64,000 nt of DNA from contig JACCER010000003.1 in assembly GCA_013416445.1 (NCBI GenBank), forward strand, positions 1 to 64,000, in the 5' to 3' direction. A model generated the notes under the pieces. The model was not told the origin of the DNA and searched no databases. It saw only the letters and a program-made list of their open reading frames with translations. A program made the position numbers and the translations under genes. The stretch's first letter is position 1. The number at the start of each line of letters is the position of its first letter. Of the stretch, positions 17,666 to 26,431 are shown one piece after another. The stretch comes from Alcaligenaceae bacterium. GTDB lineage: Bacteria > Pseudomonadota > Gammaproteobacteria > Burkholderiales > Burkholderiaceae_B.

Positions 17666-18408
17666 CAGTCATCGTCTCCCAGGTAGGCGGTTTTGACTTC
17701 GGGATTCGCGCGGATGTCGTCGGCGCTGCCGCAGGCTATACCGCGCCCGTAGACCAGAACGGTAATGCGATCAGCCAGCTTGAATACGGCGTCCATATCG
17801 TGTTCGACCAGAACAATGCCGTACTGGCCTTTCAGGCTGGCCAGCAGTTCAGTCATTTGCTTGGATTCGGCCTGGCTCATGCCGGCCATGGGTTCGTCGA
17901 GCAGCAGCAGCGTGGGCTTGCCGGCCAGCACCATGGCCAGTTCCAGTTGCCGCTGCTCGCCGTGTGCCATGTCGGATACAGGGGTGTGCAGCAGGTGACC
18001 CAGGCCTACGCGTTCCAGTGCGGCTTGTGCAGGGCCAGCCAGCGACTTTTGCGTATGGGCGCGGGCCCAGAAGTGGAAACTGTGGCCTTGGTGCGCCTGG
18101 ACGGTAAGCATGACATTTTGCAGCGCCGTAAATTGCGGAAATATCGAGGTGATTTGATAAGAACGTGCTATTCCGCGTAACGCACGGGTTTCTACGGGCT
18201 CTTTGGTGATGTCCTGATCATTGAAGAATATCGTCCCGGAATCGGGCTTGATTTCACCTGCAAGCTGGGCAATTAGCGTACTTTTTCCGGCGCCATTGGG
18301 GCCGATAATGGCGTGGGTTTCACCTGGCTGAACGTCGAAATCAAAGTGATCGGTCGCGGTCAGGCCACCGTAACGCTTGACAAGCTGGCGCACAGACAAG
18401 AGGTTCAT
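17665..18408 (-). CDS. livG: Branched-chain amino acid-type ABC transporter ATPase LivG
   Basis: The second ATPase, 247 residues. It has Walker A GPNGAGKST, the SYQITSIFPQFTALQNV Q-loop, MAHGEQRQLELAMVLAG in place of the LSGGQ signature (normal for LivG), Walker B LLLLDEPMAGMS, and the H-loop VEHDMDAVF. I moved the start from 18561 to the ATG at 18408 (MNLLSVRQLVKRYGG), which has GGAGG 6 bases ahead and overlaps the livM stop by ATGA; the longer frame is non-conserved. Confidence 0.93.
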   Translation of the reverse strand: MNLLSVRQLVKRYGGLTATDHFDFDVQPGETHAIIGPNGAGKSTLIAQLAGEIKPDSGTIFFNDQDITKEPVETRALRGIARSYQITSIFPQFTALQNVMLTVQAHQGHSFHFWARAHTQKSLAGPAQAALERVGLGHLLHTPVSDMAHGEQRQLELAMVLAGKPTLLLLDEPMAGMSQAESKQMTELLASLKGQYGIVLVEHDMDAVFKLADRITVLVYGRGIACGSADDIRANPEVKTAYLGDDD

Positions 18409-19406
18409 GATGCCTCCTGGTTGGTGTTTGCCACTGGCAGGCCGCGACGCTGGTCCAGTGCTTCCAGCATGCCCATCAAACCCAGGCGGCTGGTGGTGAT
18501 GACAATGACAATCAGCGGCCCGAAAATGATCATCCAGTGTTCGGTCAGTTCTTTGAGCCATTCTTCAGTCAGTATCATGGTCAATGCGCCAAACAAGGGA
18601 CCAAACAAGGTGCCGATGCCACCCAGCATGATCATCACGATGAGTTCGCCAGAGGTGGTCCATGACATATACGATGGCGAGGCAAACTGGCTGAGGTTGG
18701 CGTATAGCAATCCGGCCACGCCACAGAGCGCCGCGGAAATCACATAAATGGCAAGGCGGTATCGAAAAGTAGAGTAGCCCAGTGCTTTCATGCGTGGGCC
18801 GTTGATTTTGCTGGCCCGCACGACAACTCCGAAACGTGAATGCATCAGGCGATGGCATAGATACAGGCTAAGGCAAAGCACGGTAAAAGACGTAAAGTAC
18901 AAGGTCGTGGATTCGGTGAGCAGCAGGCCGCTGAAATTGCTGCCGCTGGCCAGCCGCAAGCCGTCGTCGCCGCCATACTGGCTAAGACTGACGAACAGAA
19001 AATAAAACATTTGCGCAAAGGCCAGCGTAATCATGATGAAAGAAATACCGCTGGTGCGCAGCGCAATACTGCCGGTAACCAGTCCGACGATACCGCACGC
19101 CAGCAGTGTAACAAGCAATTGCAGCCAACCATTGTCAATGCCGTGAAACCCCATGATGCCTGCAGCGTAAACACCCAATCCAAGAAATAGGGCGTGGCCG
19201 AAACTGACTAGCCCGCCATAGCCCAGGATCAGGTTGAGTGATGTTGCCGCAATGGCAAATATGACGATGCGAGTGATCAGGGTGACGACGAAGGGGTTGG
19301 AAGTGCTATATGCATAAAGCGGCGCCAGGGCCAGCAGAGCCAGCAACACAACGCTTACTATGGCGCTGCTGGACCATCTTGGCCGCGGGGTCAGAGTCGG
19401 ACTCAT
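18405..19406 (-). CDS. livM: Branched-chain amino acid-type ABC transporter permease LivM
   Basis: A 333-residue inner-membrane permease with about 10 hydrophobic segments. The family motifs SLNLILGYGGLVSFGHA (about 55-71) and GGIGTLFGPLFGA (about 258-270) are present. It pairs with LivH to form the channel. It is 55 bases downstream of livH and overlaps livG by four bases. Confidence 0.93.
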   Translation of the reverse strand: MSPTLTPRPRWSSSAIVSVVLLALLALAPLYAYSTSNPFVVTLITRIVIFAIAATSLNLILGYGGLVSFGHALFLGLGVYAAGIMGFHGIDNGWLQLLVTLLACGIVGLVTGSIALRTSGISFIMITLAFAQMFYFLFVSLSQYGGDDGLRLASGSNFSGLLLTESTTLYFTSFTVLCLSLYLCHRLMHSRFGVVVRASKINGPRMKALGYSTFRYRLAIYVISAALCGVAGLLYANLSQFASPSYMSWTTSGELIVMIMLGGIGTLFGPLFGALTMILTEEWLKELTEHWMIIFGPLIVIVITTSRLGLMGMLEALDQRRGLPVANTNQEAS

Positions 19407-19461
19407 GGGGTGTCACTTTTTAAACAGGTTCAATTGGAAGGTGGGCTTTAAGCACCCGGCA

Positions 19462-20382
19462 TCAGGTGTTTTTTATGGGAAACAGGCCTTGAGGCTTGAT
19501 CGCCAGTACAAACGCCATAAGCAGATAAATCATCATTGATGCCAGCGCAGGGCCGGCAATGTCGGCGCTGCTGCGTTCCAGGAAACTGCGTAACAGGGTG
19601 GGCAGCAAGGTGCGTCCCAGTGTGTCAACTAACCCCACGATGAGTGCGGCATAAAAAGCGCCGCGTATGGAGCCTATGCCCCCTATGACAATGACCACCA
19701 TGGTCAGGATGAGTATGGGTTCACCCATACCGACCTGTACCGACATGATGGGCCCCGCCAGCAAGCCAGCCAGGCCAGCCAGCACGGCGCCCAAACCGAA
19801 TAGCAGGGAGTTGAGCAAGACAATATTGACGCCCAGCACTCCGACCATATTGCGGTTGGTGGCGCCGGCCCGGATCAGCATGCCTATGCGGGTGCGATGG
19901 ATGAGCAGATAGCAGCCCGCAGCGACAAGTAGCCCGGCGGAAATGATGACGAAGCGATAAACAGGGTAGCGTATGCCGAACAGGTCGATTGAACCTGTAA
20001 GGAACTCGGGCACTTCCATGTAGAAGGGGGATGGGCCCCATATGATTCTTGCCAATTCATTGAAGAACAGAATCAGGCCAAAGGTGGCGAGGACCTGGTC
20101 GAGATGATCGCGCTGATACAGCTTTTTAAGGGCGACCCATTCAACTGCCAGGCCTAGCGCCAGCATAGCGGGCGCCAGCAGTACGGCGGTCAGTACGAAT
20201 GAATCCGTATAGCTATAGATGGACGCAGCAAAAAAAGCGCCCATCATGTACATGGAGCCATGCGCCAGGTTGACGAAGTTCATGATGCCAAAGACCAGAG
20301 TGAGCCCGGCGGCCATCAGAAACAGCAAAACGCCCAATTGCAGGCCGTTCAGGGATTGAATGATAAATAATGCCGGGCTCAA
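19462..20382 (-). CDS. livH: Branched-chain amino acid-type ABC transporter permease LivH
   Basis: A 306-residue permease with about 8 hydrophobic segments. Motifs include GLTLVFGIMNFVNLAHGSMYM (about 26-46) and VIGGIGSIRGAFYAA (about 235-249), which are typical of LivH. It lies 150 bases downstream of the binding-protein gene, and the gap contains a REP-like palindrome, which may lower expression of the membrane genes relative to the binding protein. Confidence 0.93.
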   Translation of the reverse strand: MSPALFIIQSLNGLQLGVLLFLMAAGLTLVFGIMNFVNLAHGSMYMMGAFFAASIYSYTDSFVLTAVLLAPAMLALGLAVEWVALKKLYQRDHLDQVLATFGLILFFNELARIIWGPSPFYMEVPEFLTGSIDLFGIRYPVYRFVIISAGLLVAAGCYLLIHRTRIGMLIRAGATNRNMVGVLGVNIVLLNSLLFGLGAVLAGLAGLLAGPIMSVQVGMGEPILILTMVVIVIGGIGSIRGAFYAALIVGLVDTLGRTLLPTLLRSFLERSSADIAGPALASMMIYLLMAFVLAIKPQGLFPIKNT

Positions 20383-20440
20383 TGGGGTCTCCAGGCTTTG
20401 CAGGTTGGATTAGTGCGAATGGCACTTACTTAGCATGTTC

Positions 20441-20477
20441 GTAGATTGAATTAGCGCCGCCAGGCGCGTAATCCGAC
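20441..20477. repeat. REP-like palindrome between livK-type gene and livH
   Basis: GTAGATTGAATTAGCGCC-gcca-GGCGCGTAATCCGAC, flanked by ATGGCACTTACTTAGC (20424-20439) and GCTAAATAAGTGCCAAT (about 20488-20504), which also pair. The whole forms an extended hairpin inside an operon, as REP elements often do. Confidence 0.75.
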
Positions 20478-20531
20478 AAACGAAGCGCTAAATAAGTGCC
20501 AATTAAGGTTTTATTTTTTCTGGTAATGGAA

Positions 20532-21734
20532 TTACTTCATTGCACATTGCGCTGCGAGGTTGGCGCGGGTTTTGATTGTGATAGGGCTGATGGCCTTGAG
20601 TTCGGCGCCGTTGGGGCCTTCAACCACGTCTACGCGGTAAAAGGCGCCGTCGGCAATTTGATTGGTGTCTAGCTTGAAGGCGCCGCGCACCGAGGCAAAG
20701 TCGGCGGCTTTCAGGGCGCTGCGGAAAGCTTCTTTGTTGCTGATGTCACCCTTGACCTTGCCAATAGCCGAATCCAGCAGGTTGGCGGCATCGTAAGACT
20801 GGGCCGCATACATGGATGGCGGGCGCTTGTAGGCTTTTTCGAAAGCGTCTACAAACTGTTTGTTTTGTGGGTTGTCGAGATTGGGTGCGTAGGGTGCGCT
20901 GGTAATGACTCCCACGGCCAGCGACTTGAGCGCCGGCAGGGTACTGCCGTCGATGGAGGCTGCCGATATCAGGGGAATTTTGCCCAGCAACCCAGCCTGG
21001 CGATATTGCTTGACGAAGTTGATGCCCATGCCGCCAGGGTAGAACACATAGACTGCATCGGGCGCGGCAGCCTGCAACTGAGCGATTTCAGCGGAATAAT
21101 CGGGCTGATTCACCTGAGTATAGACTTCATCAATGATTTTCCCGGTGTAGTCGCGCTTGAAACCCGATACCGCGTCACGGCCTGCCTGGTAGTTGGCTGC
21201 CATGACATACATGTTCTTGTAACCCAGGTCAGAGGCCAGTTGGCCGCCGGCTTCGTGGAGTTGGTCGTTATCCCAGGAGGTGGAAAAAAAGTAGGGCGAG
21301 CAAGATTTGCCGGCGATGGGCGCAGGCCCGGCGTTGGAGCCAATTAGGAATACACCCGCGTCGGTGATGGGCTTGTGTATGGCCATCATGACATTGGAGA
21401 ATGTCACGCCAGTGATGATGTCGACATTTTCGCTTTTCAGCATCTTGGTGGCAGCCTGCACGCCCACATCAGGCTTGAGCTGATCATCTTCGCGTATGAC
21501 TTCCACCGTTGCGCCGCCCAGTTTGCCGCCTTTTTGTTGTAGCGCCAGCATGAAGGCGTCGTACTGGTCTTGCCCGAGCGCGCCGCCGGGGCCAGACAAG
21601 GTGCCGATAAAGCCGATTTTTATGGATTCTTTTGCATAGCTTGCAGTAGCGCCCAATGTGCTGCATAGCAGGGCCGCAGCCAGGCTATGGTACAAAAAGC
21701 GGCGATGCCGGGCGGCTTGATGGGGGTGGTTCAT
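20532..21734 (-). CDS. ABC transporter substrate-binding protein (LivK/Peripla_BP_6 family)
   Basis: A 400-residue periplasmic receptor. Residues 1-34 form a signal peptide (a basic start, then SLAAALLCSTLGATASYA), followed by IKIGFIGTLSGPGGALGQDQYDAF, typical of type I periplasmic binding proteins of the HAAT family. The ligand is not predicted. The acyl-CoA synthetase gene directly upstream in the same operon argues for an organic or aromatic acid rather than an amino acid. No lipobox is present, as expected for a soluble periplasmic receptor. Confidence 0.9.
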   Translation of the reverse strand: MNHPHQAARHRRFLYHSLAAALLCSTLGATASYAKESIKIGFIGTLSGPGGALGQDQYDAFMLALQQKGGKLGGATVEVIREDDQLKPDVGVQAATKMLKSENVDIITGVTFSNVMMAIHKPITDAGVFLIGSNAGPAPIAGKSCSPYFFSTSWDNDQLHEAGGQLASDLGYKNMYVMAANYQAGRDAVSGFKRDYTGKIIDEVYTQVNQPDYSAEIAQLQAAAPDAVYVFYPGGMGINFVKQYRQAGLLGKIPLISAASIDGSTLPALKSLAVGVITSAPYAPNLDNPQNKQFVDAFEKAYKRPPSMYAAQSYDAANLLDSAIGKVKGDISNKEAFRSALKAADFASVRGAFKLDTNQIADGAFYRVDVVEGPNGAELKAISPITIKTRANLAAQCAMK

Positions 21735-21875
21735 TGTGTCTCCTGTGGGCTTGATATTTAAGCTTAAACTTATATCTATTGCTATCGGGAATTACCCAAT
21801 AGCAGATCGATTATGGCAATAATGGGGGGCGCTGCATAGGCAACTATTGTACGGCGGGTATTTTGATGCAGCTTA

Positions 21876-23381
21876 TCAGGTCGCGCTGGAACGGCTGTGC
21901 CCGGCGTTGATGACATCGTCTTTGATGGCGGTTTTCAGGACTTTGCCCACAGAAGAGCGTGGCAGGCTGTCGTAAAAATAAATATGCTTGGGTGTAAGCA
22001 CTGGCCCTAATTTTTCTCGTACAAAGGCCTTGAGTTCATCTGCGGTTACTGAATGGCCAGGCTTGAGTTCAACAGCGGCATTGACGGTTTCGCCCCATTT
22101 GTCATCAGCTACGCCAAATACGGATGCTTCATGTACCGCTTCATGCAGCGAGAGCGTGTTTTCAACGTCAATTGGATAAACATTGAATCCACCTGTGATG
22201 ATCACATCGCGTAGCCGTTCTTTTATATAAAGGTAGCCTTGTTTGTCCAGGTAGCCGACATCGCCGGTATGCAGCCAGCCATTCTTGATGGTTTCACTGG
22301 TTTTCTCTGGCAGCTTCCAGTAGCCCGTCATGACCAGATCGCCTTTGATGGCGATTTCACCCATTTCTCCTGTTGGCATCTGTGCGCCATCGGGCGACAT
22401 TACGGCGACTTCCGAGAGCCAACTGGCTCTGCCTACGGATGCGCGGTAGGCGGGCTTGAGCAGGTCCTGGGGCGTTAATAGCGTGACGATTTGCGGAGCC
22501 TCGGTCTGACCGTACGTGGTAGCAACGACGGGACCGAAAAATGCCTGGGTGTGGCTGATTTTTTCTGTGGGCATTGGCGCTCCGCCATATATCAGGAGGC
22601 GTAGCGCGGGAAAGCTTGATGCGCTGATGCCGGGAGCCGCCATGAGTTTGTAGATGAGCGTAGGGGGCATGAAGGTCATGGTGCCGCCTTGTTGCTCGAA
22701 TGCGTGCACCACGTCTTGTTCGGAGCTTGAGGCGCACAGCAGCAAAGTGCCGCCTTGTGCCAACAGCGGGACGATGTAAGTGCCCGTTCCGTGGCTGATT
22801 GGCGCACAAATCACGAACTTGTCTTGGTGCGTAATCTTCCAGCCAAATATCTGGTTGATGATGCCCGCCACCCAGGCCCGGTACGGCTGCATGACGCCTT
22901 TGGGTATGCCGGTTGTTCCGCCGGTGAATTTAATTGCCTGGGTATCGTCGCGCGACAGCGTGTGGCGCTTGGGTGTCTGGCCCTGGTGCTGCTTGATCAG
23001 TTCGGGAAATTGTACGAATGGGATCTTGAGGTCTTCATGGCCATGTATCAGTTTGTCGCCAGTGTCGTCGATGAACAGTGCGGTGGGTGTGGTGGCGTCA
23101 AGAATTCGGCGAAGCTCTGACGAGGTGCTACGGTAATTCAAGGGCGCCCAGACTTTTCCCGCTGCAAGTATGGCCAGCATGCCAATAATGTAGTTTGACG
23201 AGTTGGCCGCACATAAGCCGACTCGGGATCCCGGGGTGGGGTCTTGCGCTTGCAATGCTACAGCCAGCGCGTTGACCGCCGTCATCAACTGGCTATAGGT
23301 AATGCGCTCTGTGGGGCTTTCTATGGCGATGCGGTCGGCATGCAACTGGGCGGCTCGGTATAAAAAATCAATAGGAAACAT
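21876..23381 (-). CDS. Acyl-CoA synthetase (AMP-binding, class I adenylate-forming enzyme)
   Basis: A 501-residue ligase that should activate a carboxylic acid to its CoA thioester through an acyl-adenylate. Core motifs are present: A3 FTGGTTGIPKGVMQP (about 152-166), A5 TTYGQTEAPQ (about 288-297), A7-A8 LHTGDVGYLDKQGYLYIKER then RDVIITGGFNVYPIDVE, and A10 PRSSVGKVLK with the catalytic Lys around 484. The acid is not predictable; the sequence is of the medium-chain/aromatic acid type. It heads the leftward transporter operon (142 bases before the receptor gene), which suggests that the imported compound is its substrate. Confidence 0.88.
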   Translation of the reverse strand: MFPIDFLYRAAQLHADRIAIESPTERITYSQLMTAVNALAVALQAQDPTPGSRVGLCAANSSNYIIGMLAILAAGKVWAPLNYRSTSSELRRILDATTPTALFIDDTGDKLIHGHEDLKIPFVQFPELIKQHQGQTPKRHTLSRDDTQAIKFTGGTTGIPKGVMQPYRAWVAGIINQIFGWKITHQDKFVICAPISHGTGTYIVPLLAQGGTLLLCASSSEQDVVHAFEQQGGTMTFMPPTLIYKLMAAPGISASSFPALRLLIYGGAPMPTEKISHTQAFFGPVVATTYGQTEAPQIVTLLTPQDLLKPAYRASVGRASWLSEVAVMSPDGAQMPTGEMGEIAIKGDLVMTGYWKLPEKTSETIKNGWLHTGDVGYLDKQGYLYIKERLRDVIITGGFNVYPIDVENTLSLHEAVHEASVFGVADDKWGETVNAAVELKPGHSVTADELKAFVREKLGPVLTPKHIYFYDSLPRSSVGKVLKTAIKDDVINAGHSRSSAT

Positions 23382-23487
23382 GATGCTTGGTACCTTTTTT
23401 CAGCGAGTTAAGTTTTTCAGATTTGGTCAGTTGACTGTGAGGCTGGTTGCGTTGAATAGGCTTGTATTCGGAGTTGATTTTTGTTGA

Positions 23488-23518
23488 TCGGATTAGCGCC
23501 GCCAGGCGCGTAATCTGA
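23488..23518. repeat. REP-like palindrome
   Basis: TCGGATTAGCGCC-gcca-GGCGCGTAATCTGA, one mismatch between the arms. It sits between the acyl-CoA synthetase promoter region and the yidC terminator. Confidence 0.75.
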
Positions 23519-23547
23519 CATAAGCTCGGCGTAAACCCCTTGCACAA

Positions 23548-23583
23548 AACGACAAGGGCATCCGCGAAGATGCCCTTGTCGTT
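23548..23583 (-). terminator. Strong hairpin terminator after yidC
   Basis: AACGACAAGGGCATC (23548-23562) and GATGCCCTTGTCGTT (23569-23583) form a perfect 15-bp stem with a 6-base loop. Read leftward it is followed by GTTTTGTG. It begins 33 bases after the yidC stop and ends the rpmH-rnpA-yidD-yidC unit. Confidence 0.88.
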
Positions 23584-23616
23584 CCATTGCTGATCGTCAA
23601 CCAGCACTATGCATGC

Positions 23617-25311
23617 TTAGCGATTAGCCGCTGCGGTTTCTTTGTCCAGCCTGTACATGATGTAGCGTTGCTGGGCGATGGATATGGCGTTGTTGACGCA
23701 CCAGTAAAGCACCAGGCCGGCAGGGAACAGGAACATCATGCCGCCGAACACCAAAGGCATGATCATCATGATCTTGGCCTGGGTGGGATCGGGAGGCGTG
23801 GGGTTCAGCTTGATTTGCAGGAACATGGTTGCCATCATGAATGCCGGCAAGATGAACCACGGATCGCGCGCGGCCAGGTCTTGTACCCAGAGTATCCAGG
23901 GCGCTCCGCGCATTTCAACGCTGCCCAGCAATACCCAGTACAAGGAAATGAACACCGGGATCTGTACCACCATGGGCAAGCAGCCCCCTAGCGGATTGAT
24001 CTTTTCTGTGCGGTACATTTCCATCATGGCGCCGTTCAGCTTGGCTTTGTCGTCGCCGAACTTTTCGCGCAAGGCCTTCATGCGCGGCGCAACCTGCTTC
24101 ATTTTGGCCATGGACCGATAGCTGGCCGCCGACAAGGGATAGAACACCAGTTTGATCAGCAGGGTGAGCACAACGATGGTCCAGCCCCAGTTGCCTATCA
24201 AGGCATGTATCCAGGTCATGATTTTGAACAGGGGCTTGGCGATAATGGTGAGCCAGCCGTAGTCGACCACCAGTTCCAGGCCTGGGGCCAGTTCGCCCAT
24301 GGCTTTTTGATCTTGCGGGCCGACCCAAAGACTGGACTCGACCGCTTTGTGCTGGCCTGGCTCGATAGTGCCGACCGCTTCAATGCTGCGTATGGCGTAC
24401 AAGTTATCCGCCAGGCGCAGGGCTTCGTTATGGCGCTGTACCCCTTCAGTTGGAATCCAGGCCGAAGCGAAATAGTGTTGAACTATACCTATCCAGCCAT
24501 TGTCGGCCTGCTTCGCATAGTTGGACTTGCCTTTGTCGATATCCGAAAATTTTACCTTTTGGAATTTGTCTTGGGCAGAATACAGTACAGGACCAGTAAA
24601 GGTGCTGTAGAACGACGAGCTGTCGGAAGGGTCGTTGCCGTCGCGCGCCAGTTGCAGGTATAACGAAGGGCTGACAGGTGCTGCACCCAGGTTGTAGATG
24701 TCGTGTTCAACCTGAATGTCGTAGCGGTCCTTGTGCAGGGTATAGGTTTTCACGACCTTGACGTCATCGGATACCGATTCGAAAACCACTTTAAGCGTAT
24801 CGCCAGTCAGGGTGTTTTGCGAGGAGACCAGCTTAAAGGGTGTCAGGTGCGTGGGATAGCTTGCGCCAGCAGGCGCGCCTATGATCCCGCTTTGTGCCAG
24901 GTATACCGACGAGGGTGAGTCATCAAGCAATACCATCGGTAGCTCGGAATTACCCGGTGCGGCATATTTCAGGAGCTCGGCCTTTACCAGTTGGGCGCCC
25001 ATGGTATCGAAAGTCAGGTCAAAGACATCAGTTTTGATGTTGACCTTTTCCGACTGGCTGACTGGTTGGTTGTTACCCCCCGGCACGGTATTAGGGCTTG
25101 CCGCCGCGGTTGTCGCGGGAGTTGCTGGGGCGGCTGTCGGGACGCTTGCATCAGCAGGGGTCGCCGGCGTTTGTGCCGAATTCGCGGTCTGGGTTGCTGT
25201 GGAACTTGGACCAAACAACGAAGGTTTGCCATTATAGACTTGCCAGTTGTTCCAGAGCAGCAAGAGCGAGAAAGAGAAAATCATCCAGAGGATGGTGCGT
25301 CGGATATCCAT
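23617..25311 (-). CDS. yidC: Membrane protein insertase YidC
   Basis: The Oxa1-type insertase that helps proteins enter the inner membrane with or without SecYEG. The 564 residues comprise an N-terminal membrane anchor (MDIRRTILWMIFSFSLLLLW), a low-complexity Pro/Ala/Thr linker (about 35-75), the large periplasmic P1 domain of Gram-negative YidC, and the five-helix core with KLVFYPLSAASYRSMAKMK, PLGGCLPMVVQIPVF and GLVLYWCVNN. The length is usual for betaproteobacteria. It is the last gene of the conserved rpmH cluster; mnmE does not follow directly. Confidence 0.97.
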   Translation of the reverse strand: MDIRRTILWMIFSFSLLLLWNNWQVYNGKPSLFGPSSTATQTANSAQTPATPADASVPTAAPATPATTAAASPNTVPGGNNQPVSQSEKVNIKTDVFDLTFDTMGAQLVKAELLKYAAPGNSELPMVLLDDSPSSVYLAQSGIIGAPAGASYPTHLTPFKLVSSQNTLTGDTLKVVFESVSDDVKVVKTYTLHKDRYDIQVEHDIYNLGAAPVSPSLYLQLARDGNDPSDSSSFYSTFTGPVLYSAQDKFQKVKFSDIDKGKSNYAKQADNGWIGIVQHYFASAWIPTEGVQRHNEALRLADNLYAIRSIEAVGTIEPGQHKAVESSLWVGPQDQKAMGELAPGLELVVDYGWLTIIAKPLFKIMTWIHALIGNWGWTIVVLTLLIKLVFYPLSAASYRSMAKMKQVAPRMKALREKFGDDKAKLNGAMMEMYRTEKINPLGGCLPMVVQIPVFISLYWVLLGSVEMRGAPWILWVQDLAARDPWFILPAFMMATMFLQIKLNPTPPDPTQAKIMMIMPLVFGGMMFLFPAGLVLYWCVNNAISIAQQRYIMYRLDKETAAANR

Positions 25312-25437
25312 AGCGCCTGTTTCAAGTTAAAGCTGAGCAAAAGCCCAACAGTTTAACGTAGCTCAACTGAGACCAAGATGAGCAGAAAATTGTTCGAAAA
25401 ATTATAGTAAACCCATGTCGCTGGCAATGTATTGTGT

Positions 25438-25671
25438 TTATCGGGATTTGTGTTTCGGTTCTGGCACCGGGTCGTATCCACCCTGGCACCATGGATGGCA
25501 GCGCGCAATGCGCCGCGTTCCTAGCCAAAGCCCCTTTAGCGAGCCATGTGATTCTATGGCTTCTATCGTGTAGCTGGAGCAAGTAGGGGTAAAGCGGCAA
25601 CTTCTACCGACCCATGGACTAAGAAAATACCGGTAAAACCGGATAGGTGCGATAAGAATTGCCTTGATCAT
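25438..25671 (-). CDS. yidD: Membrane protein insertion efficiency factor YidD
   Basis: A 77-residue protein with the family pattern [34 protein letters not shown] and [13 protein letters not shown]. It is a small, probably amphipathic, membrane-associated factor that assists YidC. Its ATG overlaps the rnpA stop by four bases (ATGA). There are 126 bases between it and yidC with no other gene. Confidence 0.95.
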   Translation of the reverse strand: MIKAILIAPIRFYRYFLSPWVGRSCRFTPTCSSYTIEAIESHGSLKGLWLGTRRIARCHPWCQGGYDPVPEPKHKSR

Positions 25672-26036
25672 TGCATCGAGCGCTTGAGCAAAACATCGAT
25701 TTCACTGCGTACCTGCTTTTTAAGCTGGGTAAGTGTATATGGCCCGACTTTGGAATGCAGGCGAAAAACCAGATCGCGCGCAGGAAGTTCGTGCCGTTTT
25801 TGCCGGAATGCTTCGCGTATGACACGTTTGATGGCATTTCGGGTTACTGACTTTGCCGCAAAACGCTTGGCAATGACCAAGCCCAGCCGCGCACAGACCA
25901 GTTCGGTGTCGGTAGAGGCGTTGCGTGGCGTGGTTACAACGAACAACGCCCCTCTGGCAAGACGTTTACCCTTGAGGGCAGACGCGTATTCCGAGGGGCG
26001 GTGCAGGCGAGCCGCAGCAGGAAATGTGGCGCGCAT
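25668..26036 (-). CDS. rnpA: Ribonuclease P protein component
   Basis: A 122-residue basic protein that binds the RNase P RNA and helps process tRNA 5' ends. The family signature appears as [26 protein letters not shown], with RNAIKR in place of the usual RNRIKR. It lies 54 bases after rpmH. The identity is supported by the motif and by gene order. Confidence 0.95.
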   Translation of the reverse strand: MRATFPAAARLHRPSEYASALKGKRLARGALFVVTTPRNASTDTELVCARLGLVIAKRFAAKSVTRNAIKRVIREAFRQKRHELPARDLVFRLHSKVGPYTLTQLKKQVRSEIDVLLKRSMQ

Positions 26037-26090
26037 AAAAGCCTGTGCCAGCCGTAGCTGCCGGCCAGCACAAAAAGCTTGTTAAGCAGC

Positions 26091-26225
26091 TTATACGGCC
26101 AGACGCTTGCGGCCTTTTGCGCGACGAGCGTTGATAACAGCACGTCCGCCACGCGTTTTCATGCGAACGCGAAAACCGTGGGTACGCTTGCGACGGGTGA
26201 CAGAAGGTTGGAAAGTGCGTTTCAT
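26091..26225 (-). CDS. rpmH: 50S ribosomal protein L34
   Basis: A 44-residue, very basic protein beginning [19 protein letters not shown] and ending [12 protein letters not shown], essentially the L34 consensus. It heads the leftward rpmH-rnpA-yidD-yidC operon and is divergent from dnaA, the classical arrangement. Confidence 0.98.
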   Translation of the reverse strand: MKRTFQPSVTRRKRTHGFRVRMKTRGGRAVINARRAKGRKRLAV

Positions 26226-26431
26226 GGGAAATCCAAAATAAAAGAGCTACCAGAAACCCCCTACAGACTCGGCCTGTAGTTGCGGCGCTGGCGTTAAAAT
26301 TCTTGTAAAGCCCACCATTTCATCAAATTTTTATAGTTTAGTCAAATGGTTAGCAAAAATATTAGGTATGGCGATTATGCAGCCTTGTGGATAACTAGGC
26401 CCCCAACAGGGTAGAATCGAGGTTTACAGAA
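26226..26431. promoter_or_regulatory. rpmH/dnaA divergent control region with one DnaA box
   Basis: About 200 AT-rich bases between divergent genes. There is a single perfect DnaA box, TGTGGATAA at 26386-26394, some 45 bases before dnaA, which would suit autoregulation by DnaA. In contrast to many bacteria there is no multi-box array here, so the origin is not likely to be in this gap. Confidence 0.75.
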
